In this document: one piece after another, positions 26,762-35,865 of the stretch
Layout of the letters: each line of letters opens with the position of its first letter
Position numbering within the stretch: position 1 is the first letter of the stretch
DNA from: an uncultured Tateyamaria sp.
Lineage (GTDB): Bacteria; Pseudomonadota; Alphaproteobacteria; Rhodobacterales; Rhodobacteraceae
Length of the DNA: 64,000 nt
Assembly (NCBI RefSeq): GCF_947503415.1
Contig: NZ_CANNDS010000002.1
Location: 1,054,001 to 1,118,000 of the forward strand
Direction of reading: 5' to 3'
Made by a program: the position numbers and the translations under genes
Notes under the pieces: model-generated
Told to the model about the DNA's origin: nothing
Databases searched by the model: none
The model's input: only the letters and a program-made list of their open reading frames with translations

Positions 26762-27429
26762 GTGTCACCTCCGATGACGGCGGCTTCGATCATCTCGCCG
26801 CCCTCGCGGAATTTCCGCAGGTCGGTGACAAGGTTCTCCATCACACGCGCGGTCAGCAAGATGAAGGCAATGGGCACCGTGCCCAGGAACCACCACTGCA
26901 TGACGTTGTCGGTGCCCAGCATGATGGCGAAGTTGGCGGCCGCACGGACGGTTTCCTGAGCGGTGGTGACCACAACGATCCATGCAAAGCCGAACCATAG
27001 GATGGCATCAAGGACCAGCAGGCCCAACTGGATGGGTCGGGGCGCGATCTTGCGAAATTCGGCAAAGGCGAGGTGCGTGCGCAGCTTGACGTTATAGCTG
27101 CAGCCCACCCACGTCATGATGAGGAACAGAAAGGGCGGAAGCGTTGTGGACCAGGCCGGTTGCCCGCTCAGGTAAAACCGCTGAATGACACCTGCAAAGA
27201 TGATGTACCCGATGGCAAGATACGCCACGACCATCACGCCGGGTTCCAGATGCCGCTCAAGCAGGGGCACAGCGCGGTAAAGCATTGCGACCAGCACGCC
27301 CCCCACAAGGGTCACGATGAAACCAAGCGGCCACATGCCTGAATTGCCCCGCAATGCGGTCTGCAATTCGAATGAATCGCCTGTCATCAGGGCGGAGAGG
27401 ATCTCTCCCATACCCGCGATCATGTCCAT
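26758..27429 (-). CDS. dctQ: TRAP transporter small permease (DctQ)
   Basis: This 223-residue protein has four TM segments and the DctQ pattern, including PPFLFLIMTWVGCSYNVKLRTHLAF. It is somewhat longer than the usual 160-200 residues because of an N-terminal extension of about 40 residues. GGGAGG precedes ATG 27429. It partners DctM in the membrane. The 147-bp gap to the upstream binding-protein gene contains two hairpins. Confidence 0.88.
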   Translation of the reverse strand: MDMIAGMGEILSALMTGDSFELQTALRGNSGMWPLGFIVTLVGGVLVAMLYRAVPLLERHLEPGVMVVAYLAIGYIIFAGVIQRFYLSGQPAWSTTLPPFLFLIMTWVGCSYNVKLRTHLAFAEFRKIAPRPIQLGLLVLDAILWFGFAWIVVVTTAQETVRAAANFAIMLGTDNVMQWWFLGTVPIAFILLTARVMENLVTDLRKFREGGEMIEAAVIGGDT

Positions 27430-27490
27430 GATGCACCTCCCTCGTGCGTGCTGTTTCCGCTCCTACGTCTTCGTGCAATCAGGATACGGA

Positions 27491-27545
27491 AATCCATGCC
27501 GCACCGCTGCGACATGGATTGAAACCTGGGCGACCTGCGCCCAGG
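27491..27545 (-). terminator. Two hairpins between the TRAP binding protein and DctQ
   Basis: CCTGGGCG-ACCTG-CGCCCAGG (27525-27545) and AATCCATG-N14-CATGGATT (27491-27520) both have perfect 8-bp stems. They lie after the binding-protein stop and before dctQ. A partial terminator or mRNA stabiliser here would explain excess binding protein over permease, as is usual for TRAP systems. Confidence 0.55.
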
Positions 27546-27576
27546 CAATTGGTTTTGCGGTAAATCCGTTGCCGGA

Positions 27577-28809
27577 TCAGCCTTTCCACCAGCGGCGGGG
27601 TTCGACGTTCTCTGCGAGTGTGTGCGGGTTCTGACGCACGCCGTCGTAGATTTCCTGATAGGTGTCGATGCCACCGGCCCAGCCGTTGATCCGCTCGCGC
27701 CACTGCTCCCACAGTTGCGGTTGGAACTCGGGCGAGCACTGCTCTTCCGCTTTTTTGATCTCTGCGTCGGACAGTGCGGCCACGCGCACATTGTTCTGGG
27801 CAAAGATGGTGTCCGGACCCTGATGCGGGTGCGAGAACCCAACGGTGTTGACCAGAGCGGCCTCGTTCGCGGCCTGCACGTGCACCTGTGTCAGGTACGA
27901 CGCTTCCATGACAGCATCCTGCAGCTCACCACCGAGGTTGTCGAAGCTTTGCGCGTTCATCGCCGTGTGTTCGGTCCCGCAGAAAAAGCGCAGGTCCACA
28001 CACTGGCTGACGACGGGCGACATGTTGGCATATGCCACGGCCGAGGCCCATGTTTCCGCGCCATCAATCAGGCCCTGCTTCAGACCATCAAGGGTTTCTT
28101 CCCACGCCACCGGCACGGGGTTCAGACCCAAAGCGTTCATGGCGATCCGGCCAAGCTGTGTGCCCGTTACGCGGTTCTTGGTGCCGCGCAGCTGGTCGAT
28201 GCTTGTGACCGTATCCTTGTCTTCCCACGACAGGCCCAGCTGGATGCCGCGCAATTCTGCATGGGTGAACAGGAACTTCAGGCCGTGACGCTTCTCGAAT
28301 GGCTCGCGCAGGATGCGCTGGCTGTCGGGGCTGTACATGAAGTAGTACTGGTCCGCCCGGCTGCGGAACATGTAAGCATAGTCGAGCACGTTCAGATAGG
28401 GGGCACCACCGGCCGAGTTCTGGGTGGACGCCGCGTAGATGTCGACGATGCCCTGCTGTGCTTTCTCAACGCAGGACAGCTGGCCACAGATCTGGTTGTT
28501 GCCGATGAATTCGACACGGATCTCACCATCTGTGCGCTCTTCCAGATCGCGGGCAAATTCGAGACACCCGGCGCGTTCGATCAGCAAGTTTTGCTGGTTG
28601 AAGCCGGCAGCGCCGAACTTCAGAACGTGTTTGGCTTCTTTCTTGAAGCGCTTGTCGTAGGTCGATTCCGCTGCTTTCGCCAGATTGGCAAGGCTCATCG
28701 CACCGCCAAAGCTACCCGCTGCAAGCAGCGTCGAGCTCAGACCGTAGCGTCCTGCCACACGGAACAAATCGCGGCGCGAAATGCCCGCGAGGTTTTTGTT
28801 GAGTTTCAT
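27577..28809 (-). CDS. dctP: TRAP transporter substrate-binding protein (DctP family)
   Basis: This 410-residue periplasmic binding protein begins with a Tat-like leader (SRRDLFRVAGRYGLSSTLLAAGSF). DctP-family blocks follow: KFGAAGFNQQNLL, YAASTQNSAGGAPYLNVLDY, the ligand-arginine region GTKNRVTGTQLGRIAM, and later ETWASAVAYANMSPV. The start at ATG 28809 has GGGAGG at a good distance; a longer frame to 28830 is less likely. Its length exceeds the usual 330-360 residues, placing it in the larger DctP subfamily. Ligand not predictable. Confidence 0.9.
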   Translation of the reverse strand: MKLNKNLAGISRRDLFRVAGRYGLSSTLLAAGSFGGAMSLANLAKAAESTYDKRFKKEAKHVLKFGAAGFNQQNLLIERAGCLEFARDLEERTDGEIRVEFIGNNQICGQLSCVEKAQQGIVDIYAASTQNSAGGAPYLNVLDYAYMFRSRADQYYFMYSPDSQRILREPFEKRHGLKFLFTHAELRGIQLGLSWEDKDTVTSIDQLRGTKNRVTGTQLGRIAMNALGLNPVPVAWEETLDGLKQGLIDGAETWASAVAYANMSPVVSQCVDLRFFCGTEHTAMNAQSFDNLGGELQDAVMEASYLTQVHVQAANEAALVNTVGFSHPHQGPDTIFAQNNVRVAALSDAEIKKAEEQCSPEFQPQLWEQWRERINGWAGGIDTYQEIYDGVRQNPHTLAENVEPRRWWKG

Positions 28810-28833
28810 GCAATCCTCCCTGATACGCATTAT

Positions 28834-28850
28834 TGAGACGTTTTATCTCA
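28834..28850. promoter_or_regulatory. Candidate IclR operator in TRAP/GMC divergent spacer
   Basis: TGAGACGTTTTATCTCA is an imperfect dyad (TGAGA-N7-TCTCA) between the divergent TRAP binding-protein and GMC genes, 24 bp before the former. The nearby IclR gene at 24611-25390 is the natural candidate to use it. Confidence 0.4.
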
Positions 28851-28918
28851 GAAAAGGCTAGCGCAGCGAACACAATCTGCCTAGTCTTTTTTTGACTTTA
28901 GGGAAGGGAGGGGCCGTT

Positions 28919-30514
28919 TTGGAAGCCGATTATGTCATCGTGGGTGCCGGAAGTGCTGGCTGCGTGATCGCGAATCGTCTCAGCGCGGACCCGAACACCA
29001 AGGTTTTGCTGCTGGAAGCGGGTGGCCGCGACTGGAATCCTTGGATCCACATTCCGGTTGGATATTTCAAAACCATCCACAATCCGAATGTCGACTGGTG
29101 CTACAAGACCGAGCCAGATCCGGGCCTCAATGGCCGGTCCATCGAATGGCCCCGCGGCAAGGTGCTGGGCGGGTCATCGTCGCTGAATGGTTTACTCTAT
29201 GTCCGGGGCCAGCCGCAGGACTATGACCGCTGGGCACAGATGGGCAATCGGGGCTGGGCCTGGGACGACGTCCTGCCCCTGTTCAAGCGGTCCGAAAAGA
29301 ACGAGCGCGGTGCAGACGAATACCATGGTGACCAAGGCAACCTGTCCGTGTCCAACATGCGCATCCAGCGGCCCATCACCGATGCGTGGGTCGCAGCGGC
29401 GCAGGCCGCGGGCTACAAGTTCAATCCCGATTACAACGGCGCCGATCAGGAAGGTGTTGGTTTCTTTCAATTAACAGCCCGCAATGGACGCCGTTGTTCG
29501 TCGGCTGTGGCCTTCCTCAACCCGGTGCGGAGCCGGGACAATCTGAACATTGTCACCCACGCCCAAGTCGAGAAAATCGAACTGGATGGCAGCCGGGTCA
29601 CCGGCGTGTCTTACCGGGACAAGGGTGGTGTCTGGCAGACCGTCAAAGCGCGCAAGGAAGTCATCCTGTCGGGCGGTGCCATCAACTCGCCGCAGCTCTT
29701 GATGCTGTCGGGAATTGGGGAGGCTGCACAGCTTCAGGAACACGGCATCGAGGTGGTGGCCGACCTGCCCGGTGTGGGCAAAAACATGCAGGACCACTTG
29801 CAGGCCCGGCTGGTCTATAAATGCAACGAACCCACCCTGAATGACGAGGTGTCGAGCCTGTTTGGTCAGGCCAAGATCGGCCTCAAATACCTCATGTTCC
29901 GGGCGGGTCCCATGACCATGGCAGCAAGCCTTGCAACCGGGTTCATGAAGACCCGTGACGATCTGGAAACCCCCGACATCCAATTCCATGTCCAGCCCCT
30001 TTCTGCAGAAAATCCTGGCAAGGGGGCTGACCCATTTTCGGCGTTCACCATGTCCGTTTGTCAGCTTCGCCCCGAATCAAAGGGCGAGATTCGCATCGTC
30101 AGCAAGGACGGGCGGACGTACCCGAAGATCATTCCGAACTACCTGAGCACCGAAACCGACTGCCGCACGGTGGTCGAAGGCATCAATATCGCCCGGCGCA
30201 TCGCACGTCATGCGCCGCTGACGTCGAAAATCTCGGAAGAGTACCGGCCCCACGCCGATCTGCCGATGGACGACTACGACGCCACTTTGGATTGGGCCCG
30301 CAACAACACCGCGTCGATCTATCACCCGACGGGCACCTGCAAGATGGGGTCCGACAAGGGGGCTGTGGTTGATGATCAGTTGCGTGTGCATGGCATTTCC
30401 GGCCTGCGCATCGCGGATTGTTCCATCATGCCCGAGATTGTGAGCGGCAACACCAACGCCCCCGCCATCATGATCGGTGAAAAAGCGTCTGACTTGATCT
30501 TGGGCTCTGCCTAA
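28919..30514 (+). CDS. GMC family oxidoreductase (choline dehydrogenase-like)
   Basis: This 531-residue flavoprotein has the ADP-binding YVIVGAGSAGCVIANRLS at the N-terminus, GMC signature 1 (PRGKVLGGSSSLNGLLYVRG) and signature 2 (GGAINSPQLLMLSGIG). The C-terminal catalytic region YHPTGTCKMG...NTNAPAIMIGEKA carries the His and Asn. I chose TTG 28919 because GGGAGGGG lies just upstream and the conserved domain begins immediately. A TTG at 28892 is possible. It is divergent from the TRAP genes and probably oxidises an alcohol group of the imported compound or its derivative. Confidence 0.92.
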   Translation: MEADYVIVGAGSAGCVIANRLSADPNTKVLLLEAGGRDWNPWIHIPVGYFKTIHNPNVDWCYKTEPDPGLNGRSIEWPRGKVLGGSSSLNGLLYVRGQPQDYDRWAQMGNRGWAWDDVLPLFKRSEKNERGADEYHGDQGNLSVSNMRIQRPITDAWVAAAQAAGYKFNPDYNGADQEGVGFFQLTARNGRRCSSAVAFLNPVRSRDNLNIVTHAQVEKIELDGSRVTGVSYRDKGGVWQTVKARKEVILSGGAINSPQLLMLSGIGEAAQLQEHGIEVVADLPGVGKNMQDHLQARLVYKCNEPTLNDEVSSLFGQAKIGLKYLMFRAGPMTMAASLATGFMKTRDDLETPDIQFHVQPLSAENPGKGADPFSAFTMSVCQLRPESKGEIRIVSKDGRTYPKIIPNYLSTETDCRTVVEGINIARRIARHAPLTSKISEEYRPHADLPMDDYDATLDWARNNTASIYHPTGTCKMGSDKGAVVDDQLRVHGISGLRIADCSIMPEIVSGNTNAPAIMIGEKASDLILGSA

Positions 30515-30578
30515 ATCAGCGGCGTGATCAATGCGGTGAAGGCAATGGCAGGTTCGGCCTGATTATTCGCTCGGGCCG

Positions 30579-31592
30579 TTATCCGCTGCGCCACAACGGC
30601 TCCGGTTCGTGCAAGGTTTGCAACTGATCCACTGGCACACAAGCCACCCTTTCGATGAGCAGACGGGCCAGCTCTCGCCCCGTGGCAACCAGATCTTCGC
30701 CTACCGTGTCGATGTGCGGATACAGCGTGGGCAGCAATTGCGTCGTCTGGCGGCAGATCAGATCATAGTCGCGGCCCAGCATTCGCCCCTGATCCGCCAT
30801 GCCGCCCATCAGGGCCAGCGTCGCCAACTCGTTGTTGCTGATGATTGCATCGAAGGGATCACTGCGCTGCGCGAGGTTTTGACCAAAGGCGCGGGCGGTG
30901 TCCGTTGAAATCAAAATACCCGTCTCGGTCGCGACTTCGCCCGTCATTCCGTGGCGCGCAAGGGTGCGTTGAAAGCCGCCCGTGATCTTGGCGAAGTTGG
31001 TCGTGGCGTCGTCTTCGGCGACGAGGACCAATCGCCTGCGCCCGCGTTCGATCAGCCGCTCGACCGCCATTTCCACAAACCGTTCGGCATGGAAGTCGTG
31101 GAAGGCGTGTGCGGCATAGAATTCTGTTCGCCCGTGCGAGACAAACGGGAAGTCCGCGTCGATCAGCATCTGGACCCGCGGGTCGCGCGCGCTGGTGTGG
31201 GTCAGGATGATCCCGTCGGATGTGCGGTTCTGAAGGACATAGCGCACCGACTCCTCGGGCGTGGCGCCCTGAAGGTCGGGAATGACGTTCAGGTGGTACT
31301 TGGTGCCCGACAGATGCGCGCCGATCCCTTCAATCATCTGGCGGGTGTAGTCGATCGTGTTCTTGGCGGGCGACAGCACCAGCGTCAGCACATTGGTCTG
31401 CCCCGTACGCAAGCGTACGCCTGCGCGGTTGGGCACATAGCCCACGTCGGCTGCGGCCTGCGCGATCTTGTCCCGCGTTTCTTTCTTCAGCCGCGACCCG
31501 TCGCGCAAGGACAACGATACCGTCGACAGGCTGAGGCCCGTGATCTCGGCAATTGTCTTGAGGGTTGGTGGTTTGCGGGTCGGGTCGGCCAT
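30579..31592 (-). CDS. LacI family transcriptional regulator
   Basis: This 337-residue repressor has the LacI HTH TLKTIAEITGLSLSTVSLSLRDGSRL and the hinge AGVRLRTGQTNVLTLVL. A periplasmic-binding-protein-like effector domain follows, ending HIDTVGEDLVATGRELARLLIERV. It is divergent from the sugar ABC operon at 31870, and the 277-bp spacer contains two matching 14-bp dyads. It most likely represses that operon and itself until the imported sugar or glycoside is present. Confidence 0.92.
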   Translation of the reverse strand: MADPTRKPPTLKTIAEITGLSLSTVSLSLRDGSRLKKETRDKIAQAAADVGYVPNRAGVRLRTGQTNVLTLVLSPAKNTIDYTRQMIEGIGAHLSGTKYHLNVIPDLQGATPEESVRYVLQNRTSDGIILTHTSARDPRVQMLIDADFPFVSHGRTEFYAAHAFHDFHAERFVEMAVERLIERGRRRLVLVAEDDATTNFAKITGGFQRTLARHGMTGEVATETGILISTDTARAFGQNLAQRSDPFDAIISNNELATLALMGGMADQGRMLGRDYDLICRQTTQLLPTLYPHIDTVGEDLVATGRELARLLIERVACVPVDQLQTLHEPEPLWRSG

Positions 31593-31670
31593 GTCCTGCT
31601 TTGGTCAAGGTGGCGGGAATTGTCAAAATACCTGAACAGGAGATGCAGCTTCGATCAACTGCGAATCGAA

Positions 31671-31684
31671 GTGCATCGTTGCAA
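31671..31684. promoter_or_regulatory. LacI-type operator O1 for the sugar ABC/GH63 operon
   Basis: GTGCATCGTTGCAA is a near-palindrome with a central CG, typical of LacI-family sites. It shares 13 of 14 bases with the second copy at 31770. A weaker relative (ATCGCTGCAA) lies at 31701-31710. It sits nearer the regulator gene. Confidence 0.6.
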
Positions 31685-31769
31685 TTTTATGCCTGTGCTC
31701 ATCGCTGCAATGCGGCAAAATGATGATTTTTATTATATTTTTGAGAATGCAGCGCAGCGAAGAAATCTG

Positions 31770-31783
31770 TTGCATCGTTGCAA
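31770..31783. promoter_or_regulatory. LacI-type operator O2 for the sugar ABC/GH63 operon
   Basis: TTGCATCGTTGCAA differs from a perfect palindrome at only one base pair. It lies 86 bp before the binding-protein ATG and 99 bp from O1. Two spaced operators flanking the AT-rich segment at 31720-31745 would allow a repression loop. Confidence 0.65.
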
Positions 31784-31869
31784 TTATCTGCGACCATTTA
31801 TGGCAGGTTCCGTTCGGATTGCTGTGCAGGCGACCGGACCAAAAGACAATTCCGTGGGAGGACATCTGA

Positions 31870-33216
31870 ATGTATGCAACCAAAGGTCTGATGACCGGCA
31901 CCGCGCTGGCCCTTGTGCTGGGCGCAAGTGCAGCGATGGCGGAAGACATCCGCTTCTGGACAACGGAGGAACAGCCCGAGCGTCTGGCCAAGCAGCAGGA
32001 GATGGCTGCGCAGTTTGAAAAGGCGACCGGAAACTCTGTTGAGGTGATCCCGGTGTCCGAAACCGAGCTTGGTACGCGCACCACCGCCGCATTTGCCGCG
32101 GGCGACCTGCCGGATGTGATCTACCATCCGCTGCAATACGCCCTGCCATGGGCCGAAGCGGGCATTCTGGACTCTGAGGCCGCGACCGAAGTGGTTGACG
32201 GTCTGGGCCGTGACACGTTCGCTTCCGGCCCGTTGTCGATGGCCGCCTATGACGGCGACATCGCGTCGGTTCCCGTGGATGGCTGGACGCAGATGATCGT
32301 CTACCGCGCGGACCTGTTTGCGGAGAAAGGTCTGGAGCCGCCCAACACGTTCGCCAATGTCCAAGCAGCACTTGAAGCGCTGCACAACCCACCGGAAATG
32401 TACGGCTTTGTCGCCGCGACCAAGGTCGACGAGAACTTCATGTCTCAGGTTCTGGAGCATGTGTTCCTGGCCAATGGCGTCAGCCCCGTGGGAGATGGCG
32501 GGTTCCAGGAACTGGACGTGCAGGCCACGACCGAAGTGCTGGATTTCTACAAGGCCATCGCCGAAGCCTCCCCTCCCGGAGAGCTGTTCTGGAAGCAATC
32601 GCGCGAGATTTATTTCGCAGGTGACGCGGCCATGATCATCTGGTCGCCCTTCATTCTGGACGAATTGGCTGGTCTGCGGGACAGTGCTGCCCCCACCATC
32701 AACGACGACCCCACGACCAAGGAACTCGCCGCGGCCACGGGCATCGTGACCAACTTCGCCGGTCCATCGAACCCTGACGGGGCGGCGTGGGGTGACGTGC
32801 GCTACTTCGGCATCACGTCCGATGCGGACACCGAAACAGCGCAGGCCTTTGTCGAGTTTTCGATGAACGATGGCTACATGCAGACGCTGTCCATCGCGGC
32901 CGAGGGCAAGTTCCCTGTGCGCACGGGCACGGCAGACGAGCCGGGCAAGTTTTCGGCTGCGTGGTCGGAAATTCCAGTCGGTGTGGACCGCAAGGCCCCG
33001 ATGAAGGACCTTTATGCCGCTGAGATGCTGGATGAGATCGTGGGTGGGCTCAAGGTGGCTCAGCGTTGGGGCGTTGAAGAGAACCAGCTTTCGCTGGCGT
33101 CGAAGATGATCAACAGCCAGGCGATCAACCGCATCGTGCGACAGTACATCGACGGTGAAGTGGATGCTGCCAGTGCCATCGCGGCAATGAACAGCGAGCT
33201 GTCGTCGATCAACTAA
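31870..33216 (+). CDS. Sugar ABC transporter substrate-binding protein (family 1)
   Basis: This 448-residue extracytoplasmic binding protein of the MalE/UgpB type has a signal peptide cleaved near AMA-ED (residue 24). The N-terminal lobe starts IRFWTTEEQPERLAKQQEM, and the hinge and ligand region includes AAFAAGDLPDVIYHPLQYAL. GGAGG lies upstream. It is the first gene of the LacI-controlled cluster that includes two permeases, a GH63-like hydrolase and an ATPase. A glycosidic compatible solute or oligosaccharide is the likely ligand, inferred from the hydrolase. Confidence 0.92.
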   Translation: MYATKGLMTGTALALVLGASAAMAEDIRFWTTEEQPERLAKQQEMAAQFEKATGNSVEVIPVSETELGTRTTAAFAAGDLPDVIYHPLQYALPWAEAGILDSEAATEVVDGLGRDTFASGPLSMAAYDGDIASVPVDGWTQMIVYRADLFAEKGLEPPNTFANVQAALEALHNPPEMYGFVAATKVDENFMSQVLEHVFLANGVSPVGDGGFQELDVQATTEVLDFYKAIAEASPPGELFWKQSREIYFAGDAAMIIWSPFILDELAGLRDSAAPTINDDPTTKELAAATGIVTNFAGPSNPDGAAWGDVRYFGITSDADTETAQAFVEFSMNDGYMQTLSIAAEGKFPVRTGTADEPGKFSAAWSEIPVGVDRKAPMKDLYAAEMLDEIVGGLKVAQRWGVEENQLSLASKMINSQAINRIVRQYIDGEVDAASAIAAMNSELSSIN

Positions 33217-33232
33217 GACCCGCGTGGTCATC

Positions 33233-33263
33233 GAGAGGGCGGGGCCACCTGCCCTCTCTCTTT
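33233..33263 (+). terminator. Intra-operon attenuator after the binding-protein gene
   Basis: GAGAGGGC pairs with GCCCTCTC around a 10-nt loop (33233-33258), followed by TCTTT. It lies between the binding protein and first permease, the usual place for a partial terminator that boosts the binding protein. Confidence 0.6.
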
Positions 33264-33284
33264 CCCATCGGTCCGAGACATCCC

Positions 33285-34517
33285 ATGACAGTCCCCACCC
33301 CACCGACCACCCGTGGTGCGCTTGAGCGCCGCGAGGCGCGGCTGGCCTGGTCGCTTTTGCTGCCCACGATCACAATCGTGAGCCTTGTGATCGTGCTGCC
33401 GCTGCTGGCGATCTTCTGGATCAGCTTCAAGCCCGTGGGGCTGGCCGATCTGCGCCCGGTGGCCCCTGTGATCCGCGAAAGCCTGCGCGAGCGGTCGGGC
33501 GAGATGGTGATCGAGTACCGTGTGCGCAACTCGTCCCAGCAGAAAGAGATTGTGGGCCTTGGGTTTACGGACACCGTGCATGATGGCGTGACGCTTGGGG
33601 TCTTGCCCGAACAGTGTTCCGTTGATGGTGGTGCGCTGCGGTGTGATTTTGGCGATGTGGAAGGCGGGTTTAACGAACGCATCCGTGTCCCCGTTACCCT
33701 TGATGGCGACCCCGACATGCTGGAGGACATCGTCGAAGGCACAGAGCCTGCGGGTTACGGCACCGGCGACAACATCCTTACCAATTCCGAGTTCACGCTC
33801 GACAATTTCGCCCGCATCTTTAACGGAGACGAGTTCTGGTCCGTGCTGTGGGCCACCGTCTTCTACACTGTATTCGGCACCATCGGCGCGCTGGTTGTCG
33901 GACTGTTTGCCGCTCTGCTGTTGAACAAGTCCTTCCGGGGCAAGGGCGTGCTGCGGGGGTTGTATTTGTTCCCCTATGTCTCGCCCATCATCGCCGTGGC
34001 CTTTACCTGGGTCACGCTGCTTGATCCGTTCTCGGGGTCGCTGAACGCGTTGCTCATTCAGATGGGTGTGGTCGCCAGCCCCATCAATTTCTTCGGCCAG
34101 CGTCCCCTTGCCCTGATCATGGTCACCGTGTTCGAGATCTGGCGCTATTTCCCGTTGTCCTTCCTCTTCATCTTGGCGCGGATGCAGTCCATCGACACGG
34201 ATATGTACGAGGCCGCCGATATGGATGGCGCGTCGCCCTTCCAGAAGTTCTGGTACCTGTCGCTGCCCATGCTGCTGGGCATCCTGTCGGTCCTGTTCCT
34301 GCTGCGCTTCATCTGGACCTTCAACAAGTTCGACGACATTTTCCTGCTGACAGGGGGCAATGCGGGCACCCGGACCCTGACCGTGAACGTGTACGAGCAG
34401 GCTTTTGCCATTTCCAACATTGGTGCCGGGGCGGCCGTGGCCGTGGTGATCTTTGCCACGCTGCTTTTGTTCAGCTTCTTCTTCTTCAAGTACATTTCAC
34501 AGGAGGAAGGGCTGTGA
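33285..34517 (+). CDS. Sugar ABC transporter permease (MalF type) with a periplasmic insert domain
   Basis: This 410-residue permease is about 110 residues longer than typical. TM1 is at residues 22-46. An extracytoplasmic insert follows at about residues 50-172, before the usual FARIFNGDEFWSVLWATVFYTVF core and the EAA loop (EAADMDGASPFQKFWYLSLPML). The insert has a beta-sandwich, DUF11-like look (VRNSSQQKEIVGLGFTDTV, then C111 and C120) and could form one disulfide. E. coli MalF also has a large P2 loop that contacts its binding protein, so docking is a reasonable inferred role. Confidence 0.9.
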   Translation: MTVPTPPTTRGALERREARLAWSLLLPTITIVSLVIVLPLLAIFWISFKPVGLADLRPVAPVIRESLRERSGEMVIEYRVRNSSQQKEIVGLGFTDTVHDGVTLGVLPEQCSVDGGALRCDFGDVEGGFNERIRVPVTLDGDPDMLEDIVEGTEPAGYGTGDNILTNSEFTLDNFARIFNGDEFWSVLWATVFYTVFGTIGALVVGLFAALLLNKSFRGKGVLRGLYLFPYVSPIIAVAFTWVTLLDPFSGSLNALLIQMGVVASPINFFGQRPLALIMVTVFEIWRYFPLSFLFILARMQSIDTDMYEAADMDGASPFQKFWYLSLPMLLGILSVLFLLRFIWTFNKFDDIFLLTGGNAGTRTLTVNVYEQAFAISNIGAGAAVAVVIFATLLLFSFFFFKYISQEEGL

Positions 34518-34524
34518 GTGTGGG

Positions 34525-34645
34525 AACTACAAAACAAGTTTGTGGCGCGCCTGCGGCGGGCGGGGGAAGCGCGCTGCGCGCGCAAGGGCTCTGCCCTTCG
34601 ACCTGCGGCCTCATCCCGGAGTTTATCTGGCAAGATGAAGGAGGA
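34525..34645. repeat. REP-like palindromic spacer between the two permease genes
   Basis: The 133-bp non-coding spacer holds successive small dyads: GCGCGC-TGC-GCGCGC (34569-34583, as overlapping GC pairs) and AAGGGC-TCT-GCCCTT (34584-34598). They are followed by CATCCCGGAGTTTATCTGGC and AAGATGAAGGAGG. The final part resembles a motif I recall near gene ends in Rhodobacteraceae. It also supplies the ribosome-binding site of the next gene. Confidence 0.45.
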
Positions 34646-34650
34646 TCGGC

Positions 34651-35865
34651 ATGAGCGTTCTGCGTCAAGGCGCGGTGACGGCTGCGCTGATCGGGCTGTT
34701 CTGGGCCTTTGTCATTGCGATCACCGTTTCGGTCACTCTGTCTTTTGCCTCGGGCCTTGGGTTCCGGCCCGGCGGTTTCGGGTGTCTGATCCTCGGGTTC
34801 GCAGGGGGACTTCCCCTTGTCTATGTGCGCGACGTACGGCTGGTGATCAGCGGGTTTGTCTTGCTGTGCGTGGTGCTGATTTTCACGCCGCTGTCCCCGG
34901 TTCTGTTTCAGGACAATGTGCCGATGCACTGGCAGCTTTTGGGTGTTGTTGCCTTTGGCATATTCACCATCTGGCCCCTGAACGTCATGCTGGTCGAGGT
35001 GCATCCCGGGGCGCTCACCCGCCATGCGTTTGAGGACGCTGTGATCCGGTTTTTGACCGGGTTTGGCTACATCGTCTTTACCGCTGTGGTGCTGATCCCC
35101 TTCTACGTTATGGTGATGACCAGCCTGAAGTCGCAGCAGGCTTTGCTGCGCAATCCACTGGACTTTTCCATCGAACTCAGCCGCGGGTGGGACCTGTTTC
35201 GCAGCTATATCGAGCTGTTCGGCCAGTTCAATTTCGGCAGTTATCTCTGGACCAGCTTCTACGTCTCGGTTCTGACGGTCGTCATCACGCTCCTTTTCTC
35301 GGTCCCCGGCGCCTATGCCGTGGCGCGTCTACGATTTCAGGGACGGGCGGCGTTTTCGCGGTCCATCCTGCTGATCTACATGGTGCCGATGATCGTGCTG
35401 GCGCTGCCCATCTACATCGTCTTTTCCATGACGGGCCTGCGCAACACAATTCCGGGGCTCTTGATGATCTATCCTGTCACCACGATCCCCGTCGCACTCT
35501 ACATGCTGCAGGGTTATTTTCGCGGCCTGCCCGGCGAGGTCGAAGAAGCGGGGCTGATGGACGGTCTGTCGCGCCTGCAGGTGATCTGGAAGATCACTCT
35601 GCCCCTGTCGCTGCCTGCGATGGTGTCGGTGTCGCTTTACGTCTTCATGATCGCCTGGAACGAGTTCCTGCTGGCCTTCATGCTGCTGGACGATCCGTCG
35701 AAATTCACGCTGACGCGCGGCGTTGCGATGTTGAACTCCTCCGAAATTCCACGCCAGCACCTGATGGCGGGTGCCGTGATCGCGACCATTCCGATCATGG
35801 CCCTGTTCCTGGGGCTGGAACGGTTCATGACGAAAGGGCTGACCGCCGGGTCGGTGAAAGGATGA
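34651..35865 (+). CDS. Sugar ABC transporter permease (MalG type) with extra N-terminal membrane domain
   Basis: This 404-residue protein is over 100 residues longer than usual MalG-type permeases. Residues 1-115 carry about four additional hydrophobic segments (for example AALIGLFWAFVIAITVSVTL and LVISGFVLLCVVLIFTPL). The standard permease follows from GYIVFTAVVLIPFYVMVMTSL, with the EAA loop EEAGLMDGLSRLQVIWKITLPL. AGGAGG precedes ATG 34651. The stop overlaps the glycoside hydrolase start (ATGATGA). The purpose of the N-terminal module is unknown. Confidence 0.9.
   Translation: MSVLRQGAVTAALIGLFWAFVIAITVSVTLSFASGLGFRPGGFGCLILGFAGGLPLVYVRDVRLVISGFVLLCVVLIFTPLSPVLFQDNVPMHWQLLGVVAFGIFTIWPLNVMLVEVHPGALTRHAFEDAVIRFLTGFGYIVFTAVVLIPFYVMVMTSLKSQQALLRNPLDFSIELSRGWDLFRSYIELFGQFNFGSYLWTSFYVSVLTVVITLLFSVPGAYAVARLRFQGRAAFSRSILLIYMVPMIVLALPIYIVFSMTGLRNTIPGLLMIYPVTTIPVALYMLQGYFRGLPGEVEEAGLMDGLSRLQVIWKITLPLSLPAMVSVSLYVFMIAWNEFLLAFMLLDDPSKFTLTRGVAMLNSSEIPRQHLMAGAVIATIPIMALFLGLERFMTKGLTAGSVKG

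Noticed and set aside
31798-33303. A 501-codon minus-strand frame opposite the sugar binding protein
   Set aside because: No family features. The plus-strand gene has a signal peptide and conserved lobes.
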